DNA of 64,000 nucleotides from G963662905 sp965230045. GTDB lineage: Bacteria; Bacteroidota; Bacteroidia; Bacteroidales; WRLA01. The position numbers and the translations under genes were made by a program. The first letter of the stretch is position 1; each line of letters begins with the position of its first letter. This document shows positions 43,473-52,279 of this stretch, in pieces. Below the pieces are notes generated by a model. It was not told the DNA's origin. It was given only the letters and a program-made list of their open reading frames with translations, and did not search any database. Location: contig OZ245940.1 of assembly GCA_965230045.1 (NCBI GenBank), forward strand, positions 4,898,001-4,962,000, in the 5' to 3' direction.

Positions 43473-44603
43473 ATGAAGCCAGTAAGAATGGTTGATCTCC
43501 ACTCGCAATACTTAAAGATCAAAGAAGAAGTCAATTCAGAAATCCAGAAAGTACTTGATACAACGCAATATATAAACGGCGCAGCAGTAAAGGAATTTCA
43601 GGCAGGACTCGAGAAATATCTGGACATTAAGCACGTAATTCCCTGTGGGAACGGCACAGATGCACTGCAGGTAGCCATGATGGCCTTAAACCTGAAACCC
43701 GGTGACGAAGTAATCACAACTTCTTTCACTTTTATTGCCACCGCCGAGGTAATCGCACTGCTGGGGCTTACTCCGGTTTTGGTTGATGTTGAGCCTGATA
43801 CTTTCAATATTGATCCTGAATCCATCAAAAACGCCATTACGCCAAAAACAAAGGCCATTGTTCCTGTGCACCTTTTTGGTCAGTGCGCCAATATGGAAGC
43901 CATACTGGAAATTGCAAAAGAGCACAATTTGTATGTAATTGAAGACAACGCTCAGGCTATTGGCGCCGATTACACTTTTAAAGATGGCAGTGTAAAGAAA
44001 GCCGGAACCATTGGCGATATTGGCTGTACATCCTTTTTTCCATCCAAAAACCTGGGCGCTTATGGCGACGGCGGAGCAATTTTTACTAATAGTGATAAAC
44101 TGGCCGAAATGCTGCGCGTAATGGTTAACCACGGAATGGCAAAACGTTATTATCATGACTATGTAGGCGCAAACAGCCGTTTGGATACTTTTCAGGCTGC
44201 CGTTCTGAAAGTAAAACTTCCACACCTCAATGATTATGCCGCAGCACGTCAAAAAGCAGCAAAATTCTACAATGACGCTTTTGCTGCAAGCCCAAAACTG
44301 CAAACACCCGTTACTTCAGGTTTTACCACGCATGTGTTCCATCAATACACTTTGGTGACCAAAGATATTGACCGCGACGAACTGCACAAATACCTGCTGA
44401 GCAAAGACATTCCCAATGCAATTTATTATCCTGTTCCATTGCATATGCAGAAAGCGTATCAGGATCCCCGTTATAAAAAAGGCGATTTCCCGGTAACCGA
44501 AATGCTTTCGGAGCGCGTAATCAGCCTGCCCATGCACACCGAACTGGATGAAGAACAGCTCCATTATATCACCAATTCTGTTTTGGAATTTGTAAACCGA
44601 TAA
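43473..44603 (+). CDS. wbpE: Nucleotide-sugar aminotransferase, WbpE-like (DegT/DnrJ family)
   Basis: A 376-residue PLP enzyme. It opens with MVDLHSQYLKIKEEV and GNGTDALQVAM; the cofactor Lys is in FFPSKNLGAYGDGGA (about residue 193), with EDNAQAIGA before it. With the three genes that follow it fits WbpE, which aminates the 3-keto sugar made by WbpB to give UDP-2-acetamido-3-amino-2,3-dideoxy-glucuronate. First gene of the operon, directly behind a consensus promoter, 3 bases before wbpD. Confidence 0.85.
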   Translation: MKPVRMVDLHSQYLKIKEEVNSEIQKVLDTTQYINGAAVKEFQAGLEKYLDIKHVIPCGNGTDALQVAMMALNLKPGDEVITTSFTFIATAEVIALLGLTPVLVDVEPDTFNIDPESIKNAITPKTKAIVPVHLFGQCANMEAILEIAKEHNLYVIEDNAQAIGADYTFKDGSVKKAGTIGDIGCTSFFPSKNLGAYGDGGAIFTNSDKLAEMLRVMVNHGMAKRYYHDYVGANSRLDTFQAAVLKVKLPHLNDYAAARQKAAKFYNDAFAASPKLQTPVTSGFTTHVFHQYTLVTKDIDRDELHKYLLSKDIPNAIYYPVPLHMQKAYQDPRYKKGDFPVTEMLSERVISLPMHTELDEEQLHYITNSVLEFVNR

Positions 44604-44606
44604 AAA

Positions 44607-45188
44607 ATGGACAAACAGTATTTCGCACATGAAACAGCAGTAATAGATGAAGGTTGCCAAATTGGCGAAGGCAGCAAAATCTGGCACTTCAGTCATGTTA
44701 TGTCAAATTGTACTTTAGGAAAAAAATGCAATATTGGCCAAAATGTTGTGGTCTCGCCGGAAGTGGTTTTAGGCGACAATGTAAAAGTACAAAACAATGT
44801 TTCGATTTATACAGGTGTCATTTGTGAGAAGGATGTTTTTTTGGGGCCTTCTATGGTATTTACCAATGTAGTTAATCCGCGAAGCAATGTAAACCGCCGG
44901 GGACAGTACTCCAGAACTTTGGTAAAAGAAGGCGCCAGCATTGGAGCAAATGCGACCATAGTTTGCGGCCATGATATCGGAAGGTTTGCCTTTATCGGTG
45001 CCGGGGCAGTGGTAACCAAAGAAATCCCTGATTATGCTTTGGTGGTTGGCAACCCTGCAAAGCAAATTGGCTGGATGAGCGAGTACGGACACAGACTTGA
45101 TTTTGATGATGAAGGATTGGCACAATGCCCCGAAAGCAAGGAAACATACCTGCTGAAGGAAGGCAAAGTGACCAAAATTGAAGGATAA
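44607..45188 (+). CDS. wbpD: UDP-3-amino sugar N-acetyltransferase, WbpD-like
   Basis: A 193-residue left-handed beta-helix acetyltransferase with hexapeptide repeats (AVIDEGCQIGEGSKIWHF, NCTLGKKCNIGQNVVVSP, GASIGANATIVCGHDIG). The size and HFSHVM/GPSMVFTNVVNPR features fit the WbpD/WlbB group, which acetylates the 3-amino group of the UDP-glucuronate derivative. Tightly linked between the aminotransferase and the oxidoreductase genes. Confidence 0.87.
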   Translation: MDKQYFAHETAVIDEGCQIGEGSKIWHFSHVMSNCTLGKKCNIGQNVVVSPEVVLGDNVKVQNNVSIYTGVICEKDVFLGPSMVFTNVVNPRSNVNRRGQYSRTLVKEGASIGANATIVCGHDIGRFAFIGAGAVVTKEIPDYALVVGNPAKQIGWMSEYGHRLDFDDEGLAQCPESKETYLLKEGKVTKIEG

Positions 45189-45211
45189 ATAATTGAGACG
45201 ACAAAAGTAGT

Positions 45212-46162
45212 ATGAGTAATTCAACAAAACGATTTGCCCTTATTGGTGCTGCAGGCTATATTGCTCCGCGCCACATGAAGGCAATAAAAGAAACCGGAAA
45301 CGAACTCGTTGCCGCACTCGATCCGTTTGATAGTGTGGGCATTATCGACAGTTATTTCCCCGAAGCAGATTTCTTCCTGGAATCCGAACGCTTCGACCGC
45401 CACTTAGACAAACTGAGGCGCAATGGCGGCAAAATTGACTATGTGAGCATTTGTTCCCCAAACTATTTGCATGATGCGCATATCCGCCTGGCTTTACGCA
45501 ACGAATGCCACGCCATTTGTGAAAAACCCATTGTACTCAACCCATGGAATGTTGATGCCTTGCAGGAGATTGAACGCGAAACCGGCAAGAACATCTACAA
45601 CATTCTTCAACTACGTTATCATCAGGCAATTATAGATCTCAAAAAAGAAGTTGAGAATGCCCCTGCTGATAAAATGTACGACATTGACCTGACCTACATC
45701 ACCTCCAGAGGTCATTGGTACCATATGTCGTGGAAAGGCGATTCGAGCAAATCGGGCGGTGTCGCAACGAATATCGGTGTGCATTTCTTTGATATGCTCA
45801 GCTGGATTTTTGGCGAAGTGAAAGAGAATATTGTTCATCTTGCCGAAGAAGATAAAGCAGCGGGATTTTTGCAACTTGAAAAAGCCCGCGTACGCTGGAT
45901 GCTAAGCCTCGACAGCACAGACATCCCAAAAGAAATCAGAGACGCAGGCCAACGGACTTTCCGTTCCATAACCGTTGAAGGAAAGGAGATTGAGTTCAGC
46001 AAAGGCTTTACAGACCTGCACACCGAAACCTATAAAAGTATTCTGGAAGGAGGCGGCTTCCGTTTGGAAGACGCACGTCCATCGATCGAAACCGTTTTCC
46101 GCATCCGCAATTCAAAAACCATCGGACGCCGAGGCGACTATCACCCATTCCTGAAAAAATAA
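45212..46162 (+). CDS. wbpB: UDP-N-acetylglucosaminuronate 3-dehydrogenase, WbpB-like
   Basis: A 316-residue Gfo/Idh/MocA oxidoreductase. The Rossmann start is FALIGAAGYIAPRHMKAI, the family signature CEKPIVLNPWN, and GGVATNIGVHFFDML follows in the C-terminal sheet domain. In the diacetamido-glucuronate pathway WbpB oxidises C3 of UDP-GlcNAcA with tightly bound NAD, recycled by 2-oxoglutarate. The ordered neighbours (wbpE-wbpD-wbpB-UDP-sugar dehydrogenase) support this function strongly. Confidence 0.87.
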   Translation: MSNSTKRFALIGAAGYIAPRHMKAIKETGNELVAALDPFDSVGIIDSYFPEADFFLESERFDRHLDKLRRNGGKIDYVSICSPNYLHDAHIRLALRNECHAICEKPIVLNPWNVDALQEIERETGKNIYNILQLRYHQAIIDLKKEVENAPADKMYDIDLTYITSRGHWYHMSWKGDSSKSGGVATNIGVHFFDMLSWIFGEVKENIVHLAEEDKAAGFLQLEKARVRWMLSLDSTDIPKEIRDAGQRTFRSITVEGKEIEFSKGFTDLHTETYKSILEGGGFRLEDARPSIETVFRIRNSKTIGRRGDYHPFLKK

Positions 46163-46187
46163 AACACAATTAATAAAAAACTTTTCG

Positions 46188-47483
46188 ATGAGTATCTATC
46201 AGGACCTATTAGACAAAAAAGCCAAATTATCTGTTATTGGCCTCGGTTATGTTGGTTTGCCCATAGCCCTTGAATTTGCAAAAAAAATTAAAGTAATCGG
46301 ATTCGACATCAAAGAAGACCGCGTTGAGATGATGCGCAACCGCATCGACCCCAGTGAAGAACTGGAAGCAGAAGCTTTTGACGGTTGTGACATCCAGTTT
46401 ACCAGTAAGCTGGAAGAGTTGAAAGACGCTCAATTTCATATTGTTGCCGTACCAACTCCAATTGACAGCCACAAACTACCTGATCTTACACCGCTGCTCA
46501 AAGCTTCGGAAACTGTAGGAAAAGTGCTGAAAAAAGGCGATTACGTAGTTTATGAATCAACGGTTTATCCGGGTGCAACCGAAGAAGACTGCATCCCAAT
46601 CCTGGAACGCGAATCAGGACTCAAATTCCCTGAAGACTTTAAAGTTGGTTATTCGCCGGAACGCATCAATCCCGGTGATAAAGTGAACACAATCACTACC
46701 ATTAAGAAAATTGTTTCCGGTTGTGATGACGATTCTTTGGACAATATCGCCAAAACATACGAACTCGTTGTAAAAGCCGGTGTGCACCGTGCTCCAAATA
46801 TGAAAGTTGCCGAAGCAGCAAAAATCATTGAAAACACACAGCGTGATGTGAACATTGCATTGATGAATGAGCTGAGCCTTATTTTTAACCGCATGGGCAT
46901 CAACACCTATGATGTGCTTGAAGCAGCCGGGACAAAATGGAATTTCCTGAAATTCTATCCCGGACTGGTTGGCGGCCACTGTATTGGCGTTGACCCCTAT
47001 TACCTTGTTTTCAAAGCACGTGAGTTCCGTTATCATTCACAGGTAATTACTGCCGGACGCTATATCAACGATTCCATGGGTTTTTATACCGCTAAGCAAA
47101 CCGTTAAAAAACTGATTGCCGCAGGTAAAAACATCCTCGATTCCAAGGCCCTTGTTATGGGAATAACTTTTAAGGAAAATGTGAGCGACATCCGCAATTC
47201 GCGCGTTCCCGACATCATCAGCGAGCTCGTGAGCTATGGCGTAAATGTAGAAGCCGTTGACTGTTATGCCAGCAAAAAAGAATATTTCGAAGAATATAAT
47301 TTCGAGCTTAGTGATAAAGTCGGCAAAGATTATGATGCTGTAATCGTTGCCGTGAACCATGACAAATATATTGAGCTGGATGAAGAATTCTTCAAATCAA
47401 TCACTAATGATAAAGCGGTACTTGTTGATATAAAAGGAATCTACAAAGATAAGATCAAGGACCTGACATACTGGAGCCTATAG
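46188..47483 (+). CDS. wbpA: UDP-N-acetylhexosamine 6-dehydrogenase (WbpA/WbpO/TviB group)
   Basis: A 431-residue nucleotide-sugar dehydrogenase: SVIGLGYVGLPIALEFAKK, YESTVYPGATEEDCIP, GYSPERINPGDK, and the catalytic Cys in PGLVGGHCIGVDPYYL (about residue 265). This subgroup oxidises UDP-GlcNAc or UDP-GalNAc at C6. I call WbpA because the other three enzymes of the UDP-2,3-diacetamido-glucuronate route precede it, although by sequence alone WbpO/TviB (GalNAc) is equally possible. The first enzyme of the pathway is encoded last. Confidence 0.85.
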   Translation: MSIYQDLLDKKAKLSVIGLGYVGLPIALEFAKKIKVIGFDIKEDRVEMMRNRIDPSEELEAEAFDGCDIQFTSKLEELKDAQFHIVAVPTPIDSHKLPDLTPLLKASETVGKVLKKGDYVVYESTVYPGATEEDCIPILERESGLKFPEDFKVGYSPERINPGDKVNTITTIKKIVSGCDDDSLDNIAKTYELVVKAGVHRAPNMKVAEAAKIIENTQRDVNIALMNELSLIFNRMGINTYDVLEAAGTKWNFLKFYPGLVGGHCIGVDPYYLVFKAREFRYHSQVITAGRYINDSMGFYTAKQTVKKLIAAGKNILDSKALVMGITFKENVSDIRNSRVPDIISELVSYGVNVEAVDCYASKKEYFEEYNFELSDKVGKDYDAVIVAVNHDKYIELDEEFFKSITNDKAVLVDIKGIYKDKIKDLTYWSL

Positions 47484-47498
47484 GCTTAAGTACTTTTT

Positions 47499-47565
47499 AA
47501 AAAAAGGTACAGCTAATTGAACTGCATCATTTCTACGCAGTGCCAATAAATGCTGTACCTTTTTT
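47499..47565 (+). terminator. Terminator with long structured loop
   Basis: A-run plus GGTACAGC (47506-47513) pairs with GCTGTACC (47552-47559) followed by a T-run; inside the loop ACTGC (47521-47525) can pair with GCAGT (47537-47541). Ends the wbp transcript before galE. Confidence 0.7.
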
Positions 47566-47585
47566 CATATATCAGTTTAATTCCT

Positions 47586-47593
47586 TAATTTTG
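47586..47593 (+). promoter_or_regulatory. -7 element for galE-rmlB
   Basis: TAATTTTG matches TAnnTTTG, directly after the terminator and 67 bases before ATG 47660; the -33 position reads TTC/TTT. Confidence 0.4.
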
Positions 47594-47659
47594 GAGAAAA
47601 GAGCCAGATTAGAGCGCTGGTTTATTTTAAATCAAACTCCTATTAAACACAGAAAGCAT

Positions 47660-48679
47660 ATGAAAATATTAGTAACAGGCGGGACGGGCTACATCGGATC
47701 GCATACCGTTGTTGAGCTACAAAATAAAGGTTATGATGTTATTATCGTGGATAACCTCTCCAATTCATTCGCAAATGTTCTTGATCAAATTGAAGGCATT
47801 ACCGGCAAACGCCCGGAATTTGAAGAATTTGACTTGGCCGAAACCGATAAAACAGCCGATTTTTTCAAACGGCATTCCGATATTGAAGCCATTATCCATT
47901 TTGCAGCCTATAAAGCCGTTGGGGAATCCGTAGAAGACCCTTTGAAATATTACCACAACAATATTTTTTCACTGGTAAATATTCTCCAGGGGATGAAAGA
48001 TAACGGCATCAAACATTTCGTTTTCTCTTCCTCATGCACTGTATATGGCCAGCCTGAGGAGCTGCCCGTTAGAGAAGACGCTCCGGTGCAAAAGGCCATG
48101 TCGCCTTATGGCAATACCAAACAAATTTCGGAAGAAATCATCACTGATACCCAAAACGTAACGGACATAAACGGTATCCTGCTGCGTTATTTCAACCCGA
48201 TCGGGGCACACGAATCGGCAAAAATCGGGGAACTACCGCTAGGCGTGCCCAACAACCTGATGCCTTTCATTACGCAAACAGCTATAGGCATCCGTGAGCA
48301 GCTTAAAGTTTTTGGTGATGACTACAACACACCCGATGGCACGGCAATCCGCGATTATATCCATGTTGTGGATCTGGCCAAAGCCCATGTGGTTGCAGTA
48401 GATCGTTTGGTTCAAGGCAAAAACAAAAAAAGCCTCGAAATTTTTAACCTGGGAACAGGCAACGGCTTCTCCGTGCTGGAAGTAATCAAATCCTTTGAAC
48501 GGAGCACGGGCAAGAAGCTCAATTATACCATTGTGGGCCGCCGCCCGGGCGATGTGGAACAGGTATGGGCCGACACGGTATTTGCCAATGAAGAACTGGG
48601 CTGGAAAGCAGAAAAAACCCTTGATGAAATGACGCTTTCTGCCTGGAATTGGGAACTCGCATTAAAAGAAAAAAAATAA
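47660..48679 (+). CDS. galE: UDP-glucose 4-epimerase
   Basis: A 339-residue extended SDR: ILVTGGTGYIGSHTVVEL, HFAAYKAVGESVEDPLKYY, catalytic Ser in SSSCTVYG and YGNTK (Tyr-x-x-x-Lys). RDYIHVVDLAKAHV and the C-terminal RRPGDVEQVWAD are typical of GalE. It interconverts UDP-glucose/galactose, possibly the N-acetyl forms. ATG 47660 (MKILVTGG) is the family start; an in-frame upstream start at 47540 lies before the promoter's -7 element. 8 bases to rmlB. Confidence 0.92.
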   Translation: MKILVTGGTGYIGSHTVVELQNKGYDVIIVDNLSNSFANVLDQIEGITGKRPEFEEFDLAETDKTADFFKRHSDIEAIIHFAAYKAVGESVEDPLKYYHNNIFSLVNILQGMKDNGIKHFVFSSSCTVYGQPEELPVREDAPVQKAMSPYGNTKQISEEIITDTQNVTDINGILLRYFNPIGAHESAKIGELPLGVPNNLMPFITQTAIGIREQLKVFGDDYNTPDGTAIRDYIHVVDLAKAHVVAVDRLVQGKNKKSLEIFNLGTGNGFSVLEVIKSFERSTGKKLNYTIVGRRPGDVEQVWADTVFANEELGWKAEKTLDEMTLSAWNWELALKEKK

Positions 48680-48687
48680 CCCACATT

Positions 48688-49740
48688 ATGAAAAAAATAC
48701 TCATTACCGGAGGTGCCGGCTTTATTGGCTCCCACCTCGTCCGCCTGTTTGTGAATAAATATCCCGAATATCACATTGTAAACCTGGATAAGCTCACCTA
48801 TGCCGGAAACCTGGCAAACCTGAGTGATATTGAACACAAGCCCAACTACGAATTTGTAAAAGCAGATATCGTTGATGAAAAACTGATGACAGAATTATTT
48901 CAAAAATATCAGTTCGATGGTGTTATCCACCTTGCTGCCGAATCGCATGTGGACCGCAGCATCGCCAACCCAACCGAATTTGTAATGACCAATGTAATTG
49001 GCACGGTTAACCTACTGAATGCAGCCCGCTACATCTGGAAAGACAATTATCAGGGCAAGCTGTTTTACCATGTATCTACCGATGAAGTTTATGGCAGCCT
49101 GGGCGACACCGGCATGTTTACCGAAACTACATCTTACGACCCGCATAGCCCTTATTCGGCATCCAAAGCCAGTTCCGACCACTTTGTACGCGCATATACT
49201 GATACCTTCGGTTTGCCTTCAGTAATTTCAAACTGCTCCAACAATTACGGCAGTTTTCAGTTTCCGGAAAAACTTATCCCTCTGTTTATCAACAATATCC
49301 GCAACAAAAAACCACTGCCGGTTTATGGTAAAGGAGAAAACGTGCGCGATTGGCTGTGGGTAGAAGATCACGCCAGGGCAATTGATGTAATTTACCACAA
49401 TGCCAAAATTGGCGAAACATACAATATCGGCGGCCATAACGAATGGAAAAATATTGATCTCATTAAGCTGCTTTGCGATATAATGGACAAAAAACTAGAC
49501 CGCAAAGAAGGCGAATCGCGCGAACTGATCACCTATGTGAAAGATCGTGCCGGCCACGACCTTCGCTATGCCATCGACTCCAACAAACTGCAGGATGACC
49601 TGGGCTGGAAACCATCGCTTCAATTTGAAGAAGGACTGGAAAAAACCGTTGAATGGTACCTGAACAATGAGGAATGGCTCGAAAATGTAACTTCGGGAGC
49701 ATACCTCAAGTATTATACCGAACAATACGTAAACAGATAA
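48688..49740 (+). CDS. rmlB: dTDP-glucose 4,6-dehydratase
   Basis: A 350-residue extended SDR: ILITGGAGFIGSHLVRLF, HLAAESHVDRSI, STDEVYGSLGD (catalytic Asp-Glu) and YSASKASSDHFVRAY (Tyr/Lys). Makes dTDP-4-keto-6-deoxy-glucose for rhamnose or other deoxysugars. No rmlA, C or D is in the window, so these are elsewhere. The start is ATG 48688, 8 bases after the galE stop. Confidence 0.93.
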   Translation: MKKILITGGAGFIGSHLVRLFVNKYPEYHIVNLDKLTYAGNLANLSDIEHKPNYEFVKADIVDEKLMTELFQKYQFDGVIHLAAESHVDRSIANPTEFVMTNVIGTVNLLNAARYIWKDNYQGKLFYHVSTDEVYGSLGDTGMFTETTSYDPHSPYSASKASSDHFVRAYTDTFGLPSVISNCSNNYGSFQFPEKLIPLFINNIRNKKPLPVYGKGENVRDWLWVEDHARAIDVIYHNAKIGETYNIGGHNEWKNIDLIKLLCDIMDKKLDRKEGESRELITYVKDRAGHDLRYAIDSNKLQDDLGWKPSLQFEEGLEKTVEWYLNNEEWLENVTSGAYLKYYTEQYVNR

Positions 49741-49774
49741 AACAACATTAAGCTTTGCCTGGTGTTATAATGCT

Positions 49775-50521
49775 ATGAACTTTCTGAAGAATATATTTTC
49801 ATCTCGGAATAAAATGCCTGCAATCGATTTTTCAATCCTAAAAACCGATATGCATTCGCATCTTATTCCGGGAATTGACGACGGCTCAAAGAGTACGGCA
49901 GAATCCATCGATTTGATAAAACAGCTCTATGAAATGGGATTTCGTAAAATCATTACCACGCCCCATATCATGCACGATTATTACAAAAACACACCTTCGG
50001 TTATTAATGCCGGCCTTGATAATCTCAGAAAGAACATTGCTGAAGAGAAAATCAAAATCAAACTGGAAGCTGCCGCAGAATATATGGTAGATGATGGCTT
50101 CAAAGAAAGAATTGCCAAAAATGAACTGCTTACTTTTGGTGATAAGTACCTGCTTATTGAATTATCTTCTTTCAGCCCGCACCCCGATCTTTCCGAAATA
50201 TTATTTGACCTTCAGGTTGCCGGTTATAAGGTTATATTGGCACACCCTGAACGCTATTCGTACTGGTTCAATGAATTCAATAAATACGAAGAGCTCAAAG
50301 ACCGGCAAATATTTTTTCAGCTCAACAGTGTATCACTGAGTGGCTATTACGGACAACCTGTTAAGAAAATGGCCGAAAAATTAGTGGACGAAAAAATGAT
50401 TGATTTTGTGGGCAGCGATATGCACAATCAAACCTATATGGATGCACTTGAGCAGACACGCGCCGAAAAATACATGCATCAGTTGGTTGATTCGGGGCAA
50501 TTGAAGAACAAGGAATTATAA
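49775..50521 (+). CDS. CpsB/CapC-type PHP-domain tyrosine phosphatase
   Basis: A 248-residue polymerase-and-histidinol-phosphatase-fold protein: metal ligands in KTDMHSHLIPGIDDGS (about 23-38), TTPHIMHDYY, LAHPERYSYW and GSDMHNQTYM. CpsB-like phosphatases dephosphorylate tyrosine kinases that control capsule export and chain length. No BY-kinase or Wza-like gene is visible, though the gene closes a surface-sugar cluster. 34 bases after rmlB. Confidence 0.85.
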   Translation: MNFLKNIFSSRNKMPAIDFSILKTDMHSHLIPGIDDGSKSTAESIDLIKQLYEMGFRKIITTPHIMHDYYKNTPSVINAGLDNLRKNIAEEKIKIKLEAAAEYMVDDGFKERIAKNELLTFGDKYLLIELSSFSPHPDLSEILFDLQVAGYKVILAHPERYSYWFNEFNKYEELKDRQIFFQLNSVSLSGYYGQPVKKMAEKLVDEKMIDFVGSDMHNQTYMDALEQTRAEKYMHQLVDSGQLKNKEL

Positions 50522-50698
50522 ACCAAAAAATTTCAACCCAAATTGCAGGTAATTAATGCTATAGGGTTCAAATTCAAAGTTTTGCATCACCAAAGCACAT
50601 AAATCCTGATAGCGACTGAAACCACAACCAGGTTTCCTTATTTTTGATGAACTATAATAAAGCTGTTTCCTGATAAGTATAGCGAAGGAATCGTTTAA

Positions 50699-51157
50699 CC
50701 TGAATAATTTACAAAATATTCTATTGCGCACACAAACCACTGCAATAGAAAGGAATGCTATTTTTTTGGTGTTAAAACCGGAACATGCATTATAACCTGA
50801 ATAATTCACAAACCATTCTATTACGAACGCAAACCGCTTCAACAGAAAGGAATGCTCTGTTTCCGGTACTCAAAATAGCTACGGCTATTCCTGCGTGCCA
50901 AAAACCTGTGCTCCCTTTCTCTTATTGCGTTTTGCATTTGGTCACTGAGCATGGCGAATGTGCTCATGACGAAGATTTATGAATTAATCAGGATAAAATC
51001 TATTACGGGCTGAAACTGCTGCAAAACAAACCTTTGTTGGAATATAAAATCTCTCCATAGTGGTGCTATGCATCAATTTTATATTCCATTGTTTTCTTGC
51101 ATTTTCAGTTTGGTCACTAAGCTTGTCGAATGTGCTCCTGACGAAAACTTAATCATG
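50699..51157 (-). repeat. Older MITE-like copy (D/E) interrupted by copy C, TTAA duplication
   Basis: Left part 50699-50795 begins CCTGAATAATTTACA; right part 50993-51157 ends CTTAATCATG after the shared GTCACTAAGCTTGTCGAATG block. The whole is flanked by TTAA on both sides (50695-50698, 51158-51161). Copy C plus its own ATAA duplication lies inside. The right part also has a 12-base perfect inverted repeat GGAATATAAAAT / ATTTTATATTCC. It may be one old element split by C, or two truncated ones. Confidence 0.6.
50796..50992 (-). repeat. MITE-like element, copy C, with ATAA target duplication
   Basis: 197 bases, the most complete copy, reversed relative to A and B. Terminal inverted repeats CCTGAATAATTCACA (left) and TTATGAATTAATCAGG (right), flanked by exact ATAA duplications (50792-50795, 50993-50996). 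Over most of its length it is nearly identical to copy B. Open frames through it (for example 50785-50982) are not conserved as protein between copies. Confidence 0.75.
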
Positions 51158-51166
51158 TTAAAACAG

Positions 51167-51207
51167 AAAAACCGAGAAAATCGATAATATTGCAAATTCG
51201 GTTTTTT
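51167..51207. terminator. Terminator-like hairpin beside the TerB-like gene
   Basis: AAAAACCGA (51167-51175) and TCGGTTTTT (51198-51206) with T-runs on both strands. Placed to end the minus-strand TerB-like/flavodoxin transcript. Confidence 0.5.
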
Positions 51208-51237
51208 CGGTTTTTTTAATAATGAAAGGAGCAGAAT

Positions 51238-51675
51238 TTACCTGCGTGCACCTTTTACAAATGCATTGTACTCGGCAGCAGTAAAGTCAAGCCCATCGCG
51301 GATGAAATTGGCTTTTTCCCAATACTTGGTAATTTCTATACGGCCAACATCAACGCCATCCTTCATAACAACTTTTGTGTTTTTGTCGTACTGGCTTTTT
51401 GTGTAATTGATATACTGAGCAATTCTTTTCCAAGCTTCAAGCTGGTCGTTTTTAGGGAATTCCCTCAGTTCAGTAATAATCAATTGAACAAATTCGTCTT
51501 CGTTCATTTTTTTCCAGTAGTCAAAAACTTCCTTTTTATCCTTGGAAGACATCTTAATGAAGTGGTCAAAAACAGCATCAATACGTTTTTTTTCCTGCTT
51601 GGTAACATCTTCATCTTCACCGGCAACTGCAACCAAACCGGCATAAACTACTTGTTTGAAATTTAGTTTAGACAT
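51238..51675 (-). CDS. Small acidic helical protein, possibly TerB-like
   Basis: A 145-residue soluble, mostly helical and charged protein. The first part (YAGLVAVAGEDEDVTKQEKKRID) has the acidic turn and spacing of TerB-fold proteins, where Asp/Glu residues bind metal. The remainder (YWEKANFIRDGLDFTAAEYNAFV) is unrecognised. It is probably co-transcribed with flavodoxin 41 bases upstream. I do not claim a tellurite role. Confidence 0.55.
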   Translation of the reverse strand: MSKLNFKQVVYAGLVAVAGEDEDVTKQEKKRIDAVFDHFIKMSSKDKKEVFDYWKKMNEDEFVQLIITELREFPKNDQLEAWKRIAQYINYTKSQYDKNTKVVMKDGVDVGRIEITKYWEKANFIRDGLDFTAAEYNAFVKGARR

Positions 51676-51716
51676 AATTCTACTATTTATTTGAGACGCT
51701 CAATTTATTAATAATT

Positions 51717-52253
51717 TTATACTCCGAATTCATCCAGCAAGATATCCACCCAACGCTGGATGCGCTGGTCTGTTAATTCTGCCTGCTGATCCTCATCTAT
51801 GGCCAAACCGAAGAAATTTTCACCTTCAACAGCACGGGAATCTGTAAAATCATAGCCTTCAGTAGGCCATGCACCCACAATTGCCGCACCCTGTTTTAAG
51901 AATTCATCCTTAAGAATGGCCATACTATCCACAAAATTATCAGGATATAAAACCTGATCACCCAATCCGAATACAGCCACCTTTTTCCCGGTTAAATCCA
52001 GGTTATCAATCATTTCATAGAAATCGTGCCAATCATTATCGTCTTTGGCATTTTCCCAGCTGTCGGCACCCACGGTAGGGCCACCGGCTATAATGAAATC
52101 AAAGGAACGGATTTTATCTTCATTTAACTGACTAAGATGACATAATTCACATTTAACGCGCTCGTCGAATTCAAGAAATTTATTGTAGATCTTTTGACTG
52201 ACAGATTCAGTATTTCCCCCTGTAGGCCAGAATATAATACCTGTTTTCTTCAT
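51717..52253 (-). CDS. Flavodoxin
   Basis: A 178-residue long-chain flavodoxin. The phosphate-binding loop is WPTGGNTESV (residues about 9-18). The FMN-flanking loops are AGGPTVGADSWENA (about 56-69) and FGLGDQVLYPDNFVD (about 95-109), and the long-chain insertion follows (EGYDFTDSRAVEGENFFGLAIDEDQ). It carries electrons in place of ferredoxin, often when iron is scarce. An ATACCTA-AAA-TAGGTAT palindrome lies 27 bases upstream of the start and may be a control site. Confidence 0.9.
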   Translation of the reverse strand: MKKTGIIFWPTGGNTESVSQKIYNKFLEFDERVKCELCHLSQLNEDKIRSFDFIIAGGPTVGADSWENAKDDNDWHDFYEMIDNLDLTGKKVAVFGLGDQVLYPDNFVDSMAILKDEFLKQGAAIVGAWPTEGYDFTDSRAVEGENFFGLAIDEDQQAELTDQRIQRWVDILLDEFGV

Positions 52254-52279
52254 ATGATAAAGTTTTTCAGTATGTTATG

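Noticed and set aside
50785..50982. Open frame of 65 codons inside MITE copy C
   Set aside because: Shared translation arises only from DNA identity; stops differ in other copies.
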